Positions 8,981 through 19,074 of a stretch of 64,000 bases of DNA are shown piece after piece. Location: assembly GCF_000020785.1 (NCBI RefSeq), contig NC_011126.1, positions 744,001-808,000 of the forward strand, written 5' to 3'. Position 1 is the first letter of the stretch, and each line of letters opens with the position of its first letter. The notes under the pieces were generated by a model. It was given only the letters and a program-made list of their open reading frames with translations. It was not told the DNA's origin and did no database searches. A program made the translations under genes and the position numbers. Source of the stretch: Hydrogenobaculum sp. Y04AAS1. Its GTDB lineage: Bacteria; Aquificota; Aquificia; Aquificales; Aquificaceae.

Positions 8981-9757
8981 TCATCTTATTATAGCAACCC
9001 TTGGATTATTTGAATAGTCGTAAATTATCTCTACATCCCCGAATAAATCTTTTAGGGCCTGCTCTTGATCATGCCCTATCTCCAGTATCATAGGCTTTAT
9101 ACCCAAAGATTTAAGTTTCTTGTAGAAAAAAAGACCTTCTTCTTTCCCGTCTAAAGCTTTTATATCTTCATACTCCAATACGCTTTTTTCAAGAGTATTT
9201 AGAACATTTGTTGGTATATAAGGTGGATTTGCCACTAAAAAATCAACTTTTTCTATTTTTATAGCTTTTGCTACATCAGAACAGACCACCAACAACCTAT
9301 CTTCTACTTTGTGAAGTTTTGCGTTTTTTAACGCTAACTCACAGGCTTTTTTGTTTATATCTGTTGCTACCATCTTAAGATGAGGATTATGCTTCAAAAG
9401 TACAATGCTTATGATACCACTTCCCACAAAAGGTTCAAAACCTATTTTGAACTGCTTTGCAAACTTCATAGCCTCTTCTACAACAATTTCCGTTTCTGGT
9501 CTTGGTATCAATACAGGTGGTTCTATTATAAACTCTTCTCCGAAAAACCACCATTTTCCAATGGCATATTGAAGGGGCATGCCACTTTGGATTTTTGATA
9601 ATATGCTTTTAAAAGCCTCCAAAACATCTTGATTTAGCTCTATATTATCCTGATTTAAGAAAATATAATTTTTATCTAAACCGCTTACGTGTTCAAGAAC
9701 AAGAAGAGTATCTCTAAGGCTTAGAGTGCTTTGTTTGATTAGCGCTGATATGTTCAT
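8981..9757 (-). CDS. prmC: peptide chain release factor N5-glutamine methyltransferase
   Basis: This 258-residue SAM-dependent methyltransferase modifies the GGQ glutamine of release factors. IPRPETE, the SAM-binding EPFVGSGIISI and the catalytic NPPY (about 167-170) are characteristic. The N-terminal helical domain is intact from the chosen ATG, although that start lies 44 nt inside secG in another frame. That overlap is long for this compact genome and implies translational coupling. Confidence 0.95.
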   Translation of the reverse strand: MNISALIKQSTLSLRDTLLVLEHVSGLDKNYIFLNQDNIELNQDVLEAFKSILSKIQSGMPLQYAIGKWWFFGEEFIIEPPVLIPRPETEIVVEEAMKFAKQFKIGFEPFVGSGIISIVLLKHNPHLKMVATDINKKACELALKNAKLHKVEDRLLVVCSDVAKAIKIEKVDFLVANPPYIPTNVLNTLEKSVLEYEDIKALDGKEEGLFFYKKLKSLGIKPMILEIGHDQEQALKDLFGDVEIIYDYSNNPRVAIIR

Positions 9758-10016
9758 TTTGCATGATAGAAGAGTTGTTTCTTACATCTGTCAATATTGC
9801 TATAACTATCGCAAGCACCATAAAAATAGCCGTAAACCAATAAGTACCCTTTGTTAGTATCGTATCAACACCACCAACACCAAATATAGACCTTGCAGTA
9901 GCCCCTCCAAAAGCCGCACCTATATCACCTCTTGATTTCTGTAAAAGCACAAGTACTATCAAGAATAAAGCTATTATAATAAAAAGCACCACCAATATAT
10001 AATATAAAAGCTCCAT
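9714..10016 (-). CDS. secG: protein-export membrane protein SecG
   Basis: The protein has 100 residues with two membrane helices (about 3-24 and 56-75) separated by the SecG loop QKSRGDIGAAFGG. It is part of the SecYEG translocon. The polar C-terminal tail runs 44 nt into prmC. It lies 26 nt after bioW. A TAAAAT-like sequence precedes the ATG but is too close to call as a promoter. Confidence 0.95.
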   Translation of the reverse strand: MELLYYILVVLFIIIALFLIVLVLLQKSRGDIGAAFGGATARSIFGVGGVDTILTKGTYWFTAIFMVLAIVIAILTDVRNNSSIMQNEHISANQTKHSKP

Positions 10017-10042
10017 ACTATTATTTTAACTCAAAATCTAAA

Positions 10043-10765
10043 TCAAAGCCTTACCAAAAATGCCTTATTTCTTAAACAATTTATTACATCTTTTAGGTTT
10101 TCAGCTTTTATAAAATAAGCCCTTCCACCAAATAGATCTCCAAAATGTTTCATTGGATTTATGCGGTAATAAGTTTTGTTTACAACCACGTAGCCAGTGG
10201 TATAATCAGCATCGTCACTCCAACACACTTCTGCTAAAATACCGCATCTTATATTCTTCGATACAAGGGCAAGAGCATCTAAAGCTCTGTCTGTTATTTT
10301 ATAGCCAGAAGATAACAGCTTTTGTTTTGCCAAATCTCTATCTTCCCAATCTACTTTTATGGTCCTTATGCCCTTTTCTTTGTTTTCTTCAAGCCTAATG
10401 CCAGTATCAATATCTATGATCATGGCGCCTCTCATGTTTTTACCAAAAGCAGCTCCTTTAGAAATTAACTCCAATATACTCTCTGCTATGTTCTTTTTTA
10501 TACTAGCATTTCCAAGAAGTGTTTTAGCAAAAGCCCTTGCTTCTTCAACGCTTTTAAAATCAAAGCTTCTTATAGAAGGCGTCTTTATAAATTCAACATC
10601 TTTTACCTCTTCTGTTTTTATGCTTATAAAATCATAAAACTTTGGTCTTTCTAGAAACTCATTTATAATTTGTGAAACTTTTTCTTTCTTACATATCCTT
10701 TCTGCTCCAGAAATATGAACATTTTTAAAGGAGGCTCTCATCCTTATAGATATAAGATCGTGCAT
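10043..10765 (-). CDS. bioW: 6-carboxyhexanoate-CoA ligase (pimeloyl-CoA synthetase)
   Basis: The 240-residue protein matches the BioW family in length and content: MRAS at the start, HISGAERI, GAAFGKNMRGAMIIDIDTG, then WEDRDLAKQKLLSSGY and GGRAYFIKA near the end. BioW activates pimelate to pimeloyl-CoA, the first committed biotin precursor in bacteria without BioC/BioH. No other biotin gene is nearby. The start lies 2 nt after the chemoreceptor gene, an apparent co-transcription of unrelated functions. Confidence 0.92.
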   Translation of the reverse strand: MHDLISIRMRASFKNVHISGAERICKKEKVSQIINEFLERPKFYDFISIKTEEVKDVEFIKTPSIRSFDFKSVEEARAFAKTLLGNASIKKNIAESILELISKGAAFGKNMRGAMIIDIDTGIRLEENKEKGIRTIKVDWEDRDLAKQKLLSSGYKITDRALDALALVSKNIRCGILAEVCWSDDADYTTGYVVVNKTYYRINPMKHFGDLFGGRAYFIKAENLKDVINCLRNKAFLVRL

Positions 10766-10767
10766 TT

Positions 10768-12825
10768 TTAAAACTTAAACTTACTCATCTCCTGTTTTAA
10801 CTCTTCTGCCACTTTAGCTAGTTGATTAAACGTAGCAAAAAGTTCTTCCGTTGCTGTTGATAATTTATCAGAAAACTCCCTTATGCTAATCATATTTTGT
10901 GCTAGAGAGGCTACTGTGGCATTTTGTTCTTCTGCAGCAGTTGTCACCGTTTCTGAAGCTTCTTGTACCACTTTTGATTTATTTTCAATTTCTTTATAAT
11001 ATAAGTAAATATCTCTTATTGCAGATGTTGTATTTTCTATTCCTTTTGTAATATTATTTATCATATCGGATATGTTTTTAGCAAAATTGCCAGTTCTTTC
11101 CGCAAGTTTTTTGACTTCGTCAGCCACTACGGCAAATCCTCTACCAGCTTCACCAGCACGAGCAGCTTCTATTGCCGCGTTTAAAGCTAGTAAGTTTGTT
11201 TGTTCTGTTATATATAGTATATTTTCTACAATAACATTTATCTCTTGACTAGTTTTTTCCATAAGCTCTGCAGAGGAAACGGTCTTTTCTAATTTGGTAC
11301 TACCATCTTTTATTATTTCAAAAAGTTTGTTTATCGCTTCCTTAGTACTTATCATACTAGAAGCAATCGAGTTTGTAGTGGCGGATACCTCCTCCACTGA
11401 AGAAGCTATTGAGCTAATTTGTTCGTTTAAATTCTTATTTTCTTGAGCTATAGAACCCGTAGTAGCTGAAAGCTCTTCTACGCTTGAACCTAATTTTATA
11501 GCCATCTCAGCCAAGTTATTTAATAAAATTCTCAAAGAACCTAAAGCTTTGTTTATACCTTGTTTTATTACATCCAAATCTCCCTTAGCATCGGCTCCTA
11601 TATCTTCACTAAAATCTAGCTTAGCCATATTCTCTACAACCTTTTTTATCTCACCTAACACGTTGCTTATCATAGAAAGACCATTCAACATAGTTTTTAT
11701 AACTTCCGCTATCTCGTCTTTAAAACCTATGTTTGTATTTACATCAAGATTCCCGTTTTCTAAATTCTTTGAGGCTTTTAAAAGTATATCAAGCTCTTTC
11801 CTTATAATAACCCATAGATATATAAACAACGATATGCTTACAAATACCAAAAATGTAGATATAATTATGCTTCTTATTAGGGAAAATTTTGCATCTTTGT
11901 AGCTTGAAATAATATCATCGTAAAGAGTGTTTACTACAGAATTTGCTTCTTTTTTTGCCACAATATTCGTCTCTTCGTATATAGAAAGAAAATTTTGCAG
12001 AGGTACAGAGGATGGTCCGTTTGTTACTATATTTTGTATAGTGGGTAAAAACTTGTTTGTCATAATACCATAAAATGCTAGAAAATCATTATAAGATTTT
12101 TTATATCTTGGATTATACTGTTGAGCTATTTTGTAATAAATATTTTTTAAATTGTTTAACCTTAACTCTGTATCTTTTGATATAGTTTGAAGCATTGTAA
12201 TATCCGACGGTTTTAGCTGATTATCATACAGCACTTGGGCTGTTCTGGAAGAAAGTCTTCCACGATAGTCTATCGTTGGTCCTTGAACCACATACAAACC
12301 AACTATTAGATTTATACGTCCCATATCTGGATCAGCTATTAGTCCACCATTTTCAAAGCAATCCCTCAATAACAGTTTTCTATATACTATCTTTACAATA
12401 TTGTTGTAGTTATCTTTTACCTCGCTTTTTGTATAAGAAAAAGTTTTTTGCCTCATGTCTTGCCATGTTTTTTCTAAAAGCTCAAAATCTTTTGTAGTAT
12501 TTAGGTCTTTCCCATATTTTTCGTTAATGTTTGCCGCTTCTTCCAAATCTTTATTTACATTTTCTACCGCCTTTTCAAGGGCAGGTCTGACAGCTGTATT
12601 TCCTCCAGCCAAAGATCTACTGTATATTCTTGCAGATTCTAAGTCCATATATAGTTTAAAAAGTGGTTTTGATATTGATATAGCTTTCATCTCTAGTGAC
12701 ATCTGTTCCATATAACTTAAATTTGCTTCATAGTTGCTGTAGGTGTATAATATACCTAAGATTAAGGTTATCAAACCCAGTCCAAATAGCTTTACTTTCA
12801 ACGATGTCTTTTCAATTAAAAACAT
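10768..12825 (-). CDS. methyl-accepting chemotaxis protein
   Basis: The 685-residue receptor has a first membrane helix at about 13-30 ([17 protein letters not shown]), a long all-helical periplasmic sensor domain (about 35-315, resembling nitrate/nitrite-sensor-type four-helix bundles), a second membrane helix (about 318-342), a HAMP linker and a cytoplasmic signalling domain. The highly conserved hairpin tip [18 protein letters not shown] is intact. It should couple an unknown extracellular signal to CheA/CheW. Its AGGAGG site is 4-5 nt before the ATG. No che gene is in the window. Confidence 0.95.
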   Translation of the reverse strand: MFLIEKTSLKVKLFGLGLITLILGILYTYSNYEANLSYMEQMSLEMKAISISKPLFKLYMDLESARIYSRSLAGGNTAVRPALEKAVENVNKDLEEAANINEKYGKDLNTTKDFELLEKTWQDMRQKTFSYTKSEVKDNYNNIVKIVYRKLLLRDCFENGGLIADPDMGRINLIVGLYVVQGPTIDYRGRLSSRTAQVLYDNQLKPSDITMLQTISKDTELRLNNLKNIYYKIAQQYNPRYKKSYNDFLAFYGIMTNKFLPTIQNIVTNGPSSVPLQNFLSIYEETNIVAKKEANSVVNTLYDDIISSYKDAKFSLIRSIIISTFLVFVSISLFIYLWVIIRKELDILLKASKNLENGNLDVNTNIGFKDEIAEVIKTMLNGLSMISNVLGEIKKVVENMAKLDFSEDIGADAKGDLDVIKQGINKALGSLRILLNNLAEMAIKLGSSVEELSATTGSIAQENKNLNEQISSIASSVEEVSATTNSIASSMISTKEAINKLFEIIKDGSTKLEKTVSSAELMEKTSQEINVIVENILYITEQTNLLALNAAIEAARAGEAGRGFAVVADEVKKLAERTGNFAKNISDMINNITKGIENTTSAIRDIYLYYKEIENKSKVVQEASETVTTAAEEQNATVASLAQNMISIREFSDKLSTATEELFATFNQLAKVAEELKQEMSKFKF

Positions 12826-12892
12826 AAATACCTCCTATACCCTCATTTAACCCTCCTCTCTCTCCTTAAATTAATGTTTATAGTTTTAAAAG

Positions 12893-13546
12893 TTAAAATG
12901 GTTTATTTGGGACCTTTTCCCAGTCTTTTAAAAACTTATCTATACCTATATCGGTAAGAGGATGTCTGAATAAAGCTTCTAATACGTTAAAGGGAATAGT
13001 GGCTATATCAGCTCCAGCTTTTGCAGCTTCAAGTACATGTATTGGATGCCTTATACTTGCAGCTATTATCTCTGTCTCATAGCCATAGTTGTCAAATATT
13101 GTCCTTATATCTCTCACAAGATTCATCCCGTCTGTGGATATATCATCAAGCCTTCCTATAAATGGTGATACATAGCTTGCACCCGCTTTGGCAGCAATAA
13201 GAGCTTGCATAGGGCTAAATATTAACGTTACATTCGTTGGTATCCCCTCTTCTTCAAGTATGTTTACAGCTTTCATCCCTTCTTTTGTCATAGGTATTTT
13301 TACTACCACATTGTCTCCAAGCTCTGCTAAGAACCTGCCCTCTTTCACCATACCTTCCGTATCCAACGATACCGTCTCCAAACTCACTGGGCCATCCACT
13401 ATACTAAGTATATCTTTAACAACATCCATAAAGGGTCTTCCAGTTTTAGCTGCTAATGTAGGGTTTGTAGTAACACCGTCCAATATTCCCCAATCTATTG
13501 CTTGCTTTATTTCGTCTATATTTGCCGTGTCTATAAAAAATTGCAT
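12893..13546 (-). CDS. transaldolase-like protein, TalC/fructose-6-phosphate aldolase family
   Basis: This 217-residue short-form transaldolase contains [15 protein letters not shown], the Schiff-base lysine in VVVKIPMT (about K83), [10 protein letters not shown] and [11 protein letters not shown]. It would work in the non-oxidative pentose phosphate pathway or as an aldolase; the family cannot be split from sequence by eye. AGGAGG sits about 7 nt before the ATG. It is divergent from pyrC, with its own -10 TATAAT at 13576-13581 (minus strand) and a leader of about 25-30 nt. Confidence 0.93.
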   Translation of the reverse strand: MQFFIDTANIDEIKQAIDWGILDGVTTNPTLAAKTGRPFMDVVKDILSIVDGPVSLETVSLDTEGMVKEGRFLAELGDNVVVKIPMTKEGMKAVNILEEEGIPTNVTLIFSPMQALIAAKAGASYVSPFIGRLDDISTDGMNLVRDIRTIFDNYGYETEIIAASIRHPIHVLEAAKAGADIATIPFNVLEALFRHPLTDIGIDKFLKDWEKVPNKPF

Positions 13547-13561
13547 ATACTTTACCTCCTT

Positions 13562-13607
13562 TTGGTATATAAATTATTATAAGCTAAATTTTGATATAAT
13601 GTAATAA
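13562..13607. promoter_or_regulatory. divergent promoter region of transaldolase and pyrC
   Basis: A minus-strand TATAAT lies at 13576-13581 for the transaldolase, and a plus-strand TATAAT at 13595-13600 for pyrC. The transaldolase side leaves room for a leader with AGGAGG. The pyrC side ends 7 nt before the ATG with no ribosome binding site, so pyrC is predicted leaderless. Confidence 0.6.
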
Positions 13608-14882
13608 ATGAGTAGAAATCTTCTTATAAAAAGCGCAAGACTTATAGAACCAAATTTAAACTTTGACAAAGAAGTTGATATTCTTATAAAAGATGATAAA
13701 ATAGACAAAATATCAGAATACATTGACAAAAAAGATTATAACACTGTAGAAGCCAAAGGACTAATAGCTTGCTCTGGGTTTGTGGATATACACGCCCATC
13801 TCAGAGACCCAGGCTTTACTTACAAAGAAGATTTAGAAAGCGGTATGAAAGCAGCCACGTTTGGTGGATTTACCACGATTGTTTGTATGCCAAACACAAA
13901 TCCTCCCATAGACAACGAAAGTATTATATCTTACATACTCTCAAAGGCTGAAAAAATAGGAATATGCGATGTAAAAGTAAGCGCCTGCGTAACTAAAAAT
14001 AGATCTGGCAAAGAACTTACAGATTTCTATAGACTTAAAAAAGCAGGGACTGTATGTTTTACCGATGATGGATCGCCGGTGCAAGACCAAAAACTTATGC
14101 TAAAAGCCCTTGAAATGGTTAGCTTATTAAATTCTTTTGTGGCAAACCACTGTGAAGATGATGCTTTTGCTGGAAATGGCGCTTTTGACGAGGGGGCTTT
14201 CTCAAGCGTCTACGGACTTCCGTTTAGACCTTCTTATGCAGAGGATGTAATGGTGGCAAGAGACTGTATACTTTCTTATAAAACAGGTGGTAAATTGCAC
14301 ATCCAACATCTTTCTTCTTCTTTAAGCGTTGATATAGTTAAATTTTTCAAAGAAAAAGGCGCAAATATAACCTGTGAAGTAAATCCAAACCATCTTGCTT
14401 TAAACAGTTTTGCAGCTTTTAAGAAAAAAACCATTTTAAAGGTAAATCCACCTATTAGAGATTACAAAACCCAAGAAGCTCTTATAAAAGCCCTACAAGA
14501 AGGAGTAATAGATTGTATAGCCACAGACCATGCACCTCACGCTAAAAACGAAAAATTACACCCTATTAAAGGTGCCGCTGGCATGCTAGGTTTTCAAGTA
14601 GCCCTACCAATTATAATGAGTCTTGTAAAAGATGGTGTTATAGATATTAAAAGTTTGATAACACTTATGTCTAAAAACCCTGCTAAGATACTTGGCTTTG
14701 ACAACACAATAAAAGAAGGAGCCTTGGCAAATCTAGTTTTATGGCACCCAAGTCACGAATGGCTTTTTGATGAAAGCATAAACCCTTCTAAGTCTTCAAA
14801 TTCTCCTTTTTTAAATAGCGTACTTACTTCAAAGGTGTTTTATACCATATATAAAGGTAATATAGTTTATAGATATTATTAG
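13608..14882 (+). CDS. pyrC: dihydroorotase
   Basis: The 424-residue amidohydrolase of de novo pyrimidine synthesis has metal-binding VDIHAHLRDPG, HCED and the catalytic IATDHAPH, with NPPI and a C-terminal metallo-dependent barrel end. It belongs to the long class I dihydroorotases rather than allantoinases, judging from FTDDGSPV and the metal motifs. It converges on the S24 repressor gene with a 4-nt overlap of stops. Confidence 0.95.
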   Translation: MSRNLLIKSARLIEPNLNFDKEVDILIKDDKIDKISEYIDKKDYNTVEAKGLIACSGFVDIHAHLRDPGFTYKEDLESGMKAATFGGFTTIVCMPNTNPPIDNESIISYILSKAEKIGICDVKVSACVTKNRSGKELTDFYRLKKAGTVCFTDDGSPVQDQKLMLKALEMVSLLNSFVANHCEDDAFAGNGAFDEGAFSSVYGLPFRPSYAEDVMVARDCILSYKTGGKLHIQHLSSSLSVDIVKFFKEKGANITCEVNPNHLALNSFAAFKKKTILKVNPPIRDYKTQEALIKALQEGVIDCIATDHAPHAKNEKLHPIKGAAGMLGFQVALPIIMSLVKDGVIDIKSLITLMSKNPAKILGFDNTIKEGALANLVLWHPSHEWLFDESINPSKSSNSPFLNSVLTSKVFYTIYKGNIVYRYY

Positions 14883-15496
14883 GTTAATTTTCTGGAAGGG
14901 CTAACAGCTTTTATGGCTTTACCTATTATTCTTATATCGCTTGCTTTTACGTCTTGGCTTTTATAAGCTTCGTTTTCTGGTAAAAGCCTAAAAAACCCGT
15001 CGTTTAATTTATATATCCTTCTTACCAAAAGCCCACCATCTTTATCTGATATAACATATATTTTACCGTTTATTATGTCTTTAGAAGATGTGTCTATTAT
15101 GACATATTCTCCGTCTTTTATAATCGGTTCCATAGAATCGCCTTTTATTTTTATAGCACTTAGATATCTAGATGGTATTATATCGTTTACATATATATAC
15201 TCTTCTGCATAAAGAGGATTGCCGGCTCCTGCTTTTACATCTACAATGGGTATTGCAAAAACAGTCTCAATATCGCCGTGTTCTTCTTGTTTTTCCAACA
15301 AATCTTTTGGGCTTATACCAAGAGCTTTTGATATTGATTCTACAAGCTCTATACCAGGATTTAAGATTTTTCCGGATTCTAATTTGTATAGGTACTGTTC
15401 AAAAGACACTTCGTCTTTTCCCATCATCTTTGCCAATTCCCTTCTTGAAATACCCTTTGACTCTCTGATGTATTTCAATCTTTGTCCAATATTCAT
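14879..15496 (-). CDS. XRE-type repressor with S24 (LexA/CI-like) peptidase fold
   Basis: The 205-residue protein has an N-terminal helix-turn-helix (SRRELAKMMGKDEVSFEQYL) and a C-terminal S24 domain with a candidate self-cleavage site KAGAGNP and nucleophile serine in KGDSMEP. The expected catalytic lysine (usually LVKRI) reads LVRRI, so self-cleavage is doubtful. It may be a stress or phage-type regulator that has become constitutive. It overlaps the LeuRS beta gene by 4 nt, which is unusual for a regulator. Confidence 0.88.
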   Translation of the reverse strand: MNIGQRLKYIRESKGISRRELAKMMGKDEVSFEQYLYKLESGKILNPGIELVESISKALGISPKDLLEKQEEHGDIETVFAIPIVDVKAGAGNPLYAEEYIYVNDIIPSRYLSAIKIKGDSMEPIIKDGEYVIIDTSSKDIINGKIYVISDKDGGLLVRRIYKLNDGFFRLLPENEAYKSQDVKASDIRIIGKAIKAVSPSRKLT

Positions 15497-16320
15497 ATTA
15501 CTATATTAAGGAGTTTATCTCTTACAAAAATAACCTTTCTTATCTCTTTACCCTCTAAATATTTTTTAATTTTATCATCTTGCAAAGCCGTTTGTAAAGC
15601 TAAACTTTCATCAGCTCCAGCTGGTATGGTTATAGTACTTCTTAATTTACCGTTTATTTGCACTGGGATATCTATCTTTTCTTTTACAAGAGCAGATTCG
15701 TCAAGTGCTGGTAGTTTTATCTCTTTGTCGTAACCTATCATCTCGAATAGCTCGCTTGTTATATGAGGAGCCATTGGATATAACATTTTTAAAAGCGTTA
15801 AAACGCCTTCTTTTAAAGTGTGCTTATTTTCATCGGTACTTGGTTTAAAATCCTGTAAATAGTTAAACAACTCCATAGCTGATGCTATCATAGTATTAAA
15901 TTGGTATTTTTCCAAATCTTTCCTATATCTTTGAATACATTTATTTATTTCATAGTATAAATCCTTGTTTTTTTCTTTATCACCGTACTCGGCTTTTAAA
16001 ATAGAGATATTTGAAGTAACAAAGTTGAAAACCCTTTTCAAAAACCTATGAACACCTTCTATTGAAGTTTCTATCCACTCAAAATCTTGCTCTGGAGGTG
16101 CCGCAAAAAGTATATATAGTCTTATGGTATCAGCACCGTATTTTTCTATAGCTATAGCTGGGTCTATGGTGTTTGCTTTTGATTTGGACATTTTAGCAGC
16201 TTCGCCAAGCTTTGACTCAATTTGACTTTCTAAAGATCCTAATCCAAGGGGTTCTAAAAGAAACCTTGCGTTATCTCCTAAACTAAGTTTATATTCTTTT
16301 AAGAAATCTTTTATCTTCAT
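15493..16320 (-). CDS. leucyl-tRNA synthetase, beta subunit (KMSKS and C-terminal part)
   Basis: The 275-residue protein has KMSKS at about 43-47 followed by KANTIDPAIAIEKYGADTIRL and the helical anticodon-binding domain (about 95-215), ending in the small C-terminal domain. It corresponds to the last third of a normal LeuRS; the editing domain and the HIGH-motif half are missing. Aquifex LeuRS is known to be split into alpha and beta chains, with a beta of similar size. The ATG start and intact ends argue against a pseudogene. The alpha gene is not in the window. Confidence 0.92.
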   Translation of the reverse strand: MKIKDFLKEYKLSLGDNARFLLEPLGLGSLESQIESKLGEAAKMSKSKANTIDPAIAIEKYGADTIRLYILFAAPPEQDFEWIETSIEGVHRFLKRVFNFVTSNISILKAEYGDKEKNKDLYYEINKCIQRYRKDLEKYQFNTMIASAMELFNYLQDFKPSTDENKHTLKEGVLTLLKMLYPMAPHITSELFEMIGYDKEIKLPALDESALVKEKIDIPVQINGKLRSTITIPAGADESLALQTALQDDKIKKYLEGKEIRKVIFVRDKLLNIVI

Positions 16321-16335
16321 AGAAAATATTATAAA

Positions 16336-18717
16336 TTATTGAAAGAATTTCTCCAAATCAAAAGTTGGCTTACCAAGATAATACCCTTGACCGTAATTTA
16401 CTCCTATCTTCACAAGTTCATCAAGAGTTTCCTCATTTTCTATAAACTCTGCCAACGTTTTTGTATTAAGATGTTTAGCAATTGTATTTATACCACTCAC
16501 TATCGCCACATCCCTTTCGTTTTTTACTATGTTTTTAACAAAAGCCCCATCTATTTTTAGAATCTCCGTTTTTATAAACTTCAGATATAAAAATGAAGAA
16601 TATCCACTTCCAAAATCATCTATTACAAAATGGATACCATAATATTTTAAAAATTCTTCTATCTCCTCAAATTTTTCCAAATTAGAAAGAGATTCCCTTT
16701 CTGTAATTTCTATGTATAGCTTATTTTGCATACCGTACTCTTTTGCTATATCAACTACATTCTGAAAAAATCTTCTATCTTTAAAAGCCTTCGCGCTTAT
16801 GTTTACAAAAAGCCTTAAACCATCTTGTGAATTAATTTTTTTATTTAACGCTGATATTCTCTCACAAGCTTTTCTTATCATCAGTAGATCTATTTTATTT
16901 ATAAGCCCCAAATCTTCAGCCTCTTCTATAAACTGATCTGGATATATTATATTGTCATTTATCTCTATCCTACAAAGAGCTTCAAAACCTATTATTTTTT
17001 TATCCTCAAGATCAAAGATTGGCTGAAACGCCGGTTTTATTAAATTTCCGTTTATAGCATTGTTTATAAGTTCGTATTTTGAAATATATTCTATATCATT
17101 ATCTTCAAAAGAGGCTATAACCACACTAGACTTCCCACTTTTCTTTGCTTTTCTTAACGCTTCTTCGGCAAGCATCTTAACCTCTTCTTTTGAACAAAAC
17201 GCTTTAGATAAGCGCTTATTTTGAGTGTTATCATCATCTGAGAAACCAGATATTAGCAAGCTTTGCCCTTCTTTTTCAAAGCACGTTGATATACCTACGG
17301 ATAAACTTATATATATTTTTTTATCTTCTAATATTATCGGCTGAGAACTTAGTCTCTCGTTTATTCTCTCCATTATCACCTTTGCAGATTGTACTTTTGT
17401 ATCTGGTGCAATTATTCCAAACTCATCTCCGCCTATCCTAGCCAATATATCTGGAGCTCTAGTGCTAGATTTTAATATATTGGATAGTTCTTTTATGACC
17501 ATATCCCCAGCTGAATAACCGTAGGCATCGTTTATATATTTAAAGTTATCTATATCTATCAATATATAACTAAAAGCATTTGGCAACATCCTAACGGCTG
17601 ATTTTTTTACTTCATTTTCTAAGAACATATCAAACATATCCTTGTTGTAAAATCCTGTCAATGGATCTTTTGTAGCAATTTCTTCAAGATGAATGTGTAA
17701 AGAATCTATATCTGTAAGATATTTTCTTGCCACAAAAATGCTGAATAAAGCTTGATTGATAAGCTTTAGTATGTTTAATTCTATTTCTGATATAAGAATT
17801 TCATTTTTTCTTGCAAAAAGAAGCATGCAAGCAGTGTCTTTATTGTATATATATGTATTTATAGATGTAGAATTTATAAATTTCAACCCTTTTTCTATAT
17901 ACCATTTTGAAGCGTAAGGATCATGCTCATAATCTATGTTTGCCGCATGCTCTATCTCCATATAGTGTTTTACAAACGGTGACAAACCTCCAAACATTTC
18001 TAAGTCAAAGGATGGTATAGAAAAATTTTCTAAAAATAAATCAGATGCTACACACATTTCAACTTTGTTGTCCGTTTTATTATATATTATAAACTCAGAG
18101 CCATCCGCATTTAAAAGCTTATCTAAATCGTTTAAAACATCTACGGTTAAATATTTCGGGTCTATATTTGATGCAGTGCCTTTGTTTATATATGTTATCA
18201 TGTCGTATAAAATACTAAGGTATTCATTTATTTTTTCCTCTATTTGAATTTCATCTTTATAAATTTTAACAAGCTCTTGATTTATATTTTCAACATCCCT
18301 CGATATGCTATGTATAATTTCATCGTTAAAAAAATTAATTTTATCAGAATAACCCGCAAAAACCCCAAACACTTTGTTATCGTCTTTAAGCAAAGGAACA
18401 GTAATCATTGACAAAAAATTTTTCTTCTTTAAAAGCTCATAAACTGGCTCAAATCTTTTGTCATTTAGCATATCATTTGAATATTGAATCTTAGCCGTTT
18501 TTATTGCCATTCCCACAGGTACAGGTGCATTACCATATGGTGAATCATCCCATCTTAACTTTACATATTTTAAATAGTCTTCATTTTCTTTTGACGACAT
18601 TAGCGGGAAAACCGTATAATCGCTTTTTCTTAAGCCTAACCAAGAAAATACAAGACCATATTTTTTGTTAATATTTTCTAAGTAATGTTTTATATGCTTA
18701 AAAGCTTCTACTTTCAT
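16336..18717 (-). CDS. GAF-GGDEF-EAL cyclic-di-GMP signalling protein
   Basis: The 793-residue cytoplasmic protein has two GAF-like sensor regions (about 20-150 and 185-335). A GGDEF domain follows with an intact GGDEF at 429-433 and an I-site RAPD at 420-423, then an EAL domain from about 555 with FEAL, LFVNIS, EITERE, DDFGSGYSS, the KID loop and GYYLGKP. Both catalytic motifs look complete, so it could make and degrade c-di-GMP. A short charged insertion lies between the two domains. The gene lies 15 nt upstream of the LeuRS beta gene. Confidence 0.93.
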   Translation of the reverse strand: MKVEAFKHIKHYLENINKKYGLVFSWLGLRKSDYTVFPLMSSKENEDYLKYVKLRWDDSPYGNAPVPVGMAIKTAKIQYSNDMLNDKRFEPVYELLKKKNFLSMITVPLLKDDNKVFGVFAGYSDKINFFNDEIIHSISRDVENINQELVKIYKDEIQIEEKINEYLSILYDMITYINKGTASNIDPKYLTVDVLNDLDKLLNADGSEFIIYNKTDNKVEMCVASDLFLENFSIPSFDLEMFGGLSPFVKHYMEIEHAANIDYEHDPYASKWYIEKGLKFINSTSINTYIYNKDTACMLLFARKNEILISEIELNILKLINQALFSIFVARKYLTDIDSLHIHLEEIATKDPLTGFYNKDMFDMFLENEVKKSAVRMLPNAFSYILIDIDNFKYINDAYGYSAGDMVIKELSNILKSSTRAPDILARIGGDEFGIIAPDTKVQSAKVIMERINERLSSQPIILEDKKIYISLSVGISTCFEKEGQSLLISGFSDDDNTQNKRLSKAFCSKEEVKMLAEEALRKAKKSGKSSVVIASFEDNDIEYISKYELINNAINGNLIKPAFQPIFDLEDKKIIGFEALCRIEINDNIIYPDQFIEEAEDLGLINKIDLLMIRKACERISALNKKINSQDGLRLFVNISAKAFKDRRFFQNVVDIAKEYGMQNKLYIEITERESLSNLEKFEEIEEFLKYYGIHFVIDDFGSGYSSFLYLKFIKTEILKIDGAFVKNIVKNERDVAIVSGINTIAKHLNTKTLAEFIENEETLDELVKIGVNYGQGYYLGKPTFDLEKFFQ

Positions 18718-18797
18718 AAAGAATATAAGAATTATAATATAAATTTCATTTTTCTGTTATGATATCAACATCATTTATCCTATAAAATGGATAGAAT

Positions 18798-18813
18798 GGG
18801 GGCTGAGGCCCCC
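18798..18813 (-). terminator. GC-rich hairpin downstream of the oxidase operon
   Basis: GGGGGC and GCCCCC form a 6-bp stem with a 4-nt loop just after the last oxidase gene. The tail read on the minus strand is only partly U-rich (ATTCTATCCATTTTA), so it may be a weak terminator or an mRNA 3'-end stabiliser. Confidence 0.5.
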
Positions 18814-18832
18814 CCGACCCCGTATAGAATCT

Positions 18833-19072
18833 TTAAGGATTTTGATTGCCGTAATATTTATAGAAGTGATACCACTGAGCTTTATCTACTGGCCAACCTT
18901 TAAACCAATCGGATAAGTCTGGTATTACATCCACTATAGTGTATGTAACGGCTAAAACTATAAACATAAGCCACATAATAATTACCATGAGTGGTATCTT
19001 GTTTCCTTGATAACCACTTACTTTATAATCTGACTCTGCAGGTGTTAAGTATCTTTTTTTAGCATCAACCAT
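18833..19072 (-). CDS. small membrane protein of oxidase operon
   Basis: The 79-residue protein has one membrane helix (about 27-50, MVIIMWLMFIVLAVTYTIV) and an aromatic C-terminal tail. It ends the oxidase operon, so it is likely an accessory subunit, comparable in size to CcoQ/CcoH-type proteins but not recognisable by sequence. Confidence 0.7.
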   Translation of the reverse strand: MVDAKKRYLTPAESDYKVSGYQGNKIPLMVIIMWLMFIVLAVTYTIVDVIPDLSDWFKGWPVDKAQWYHFYKYYGNQNP

Positions 19073-19074
19073 AA

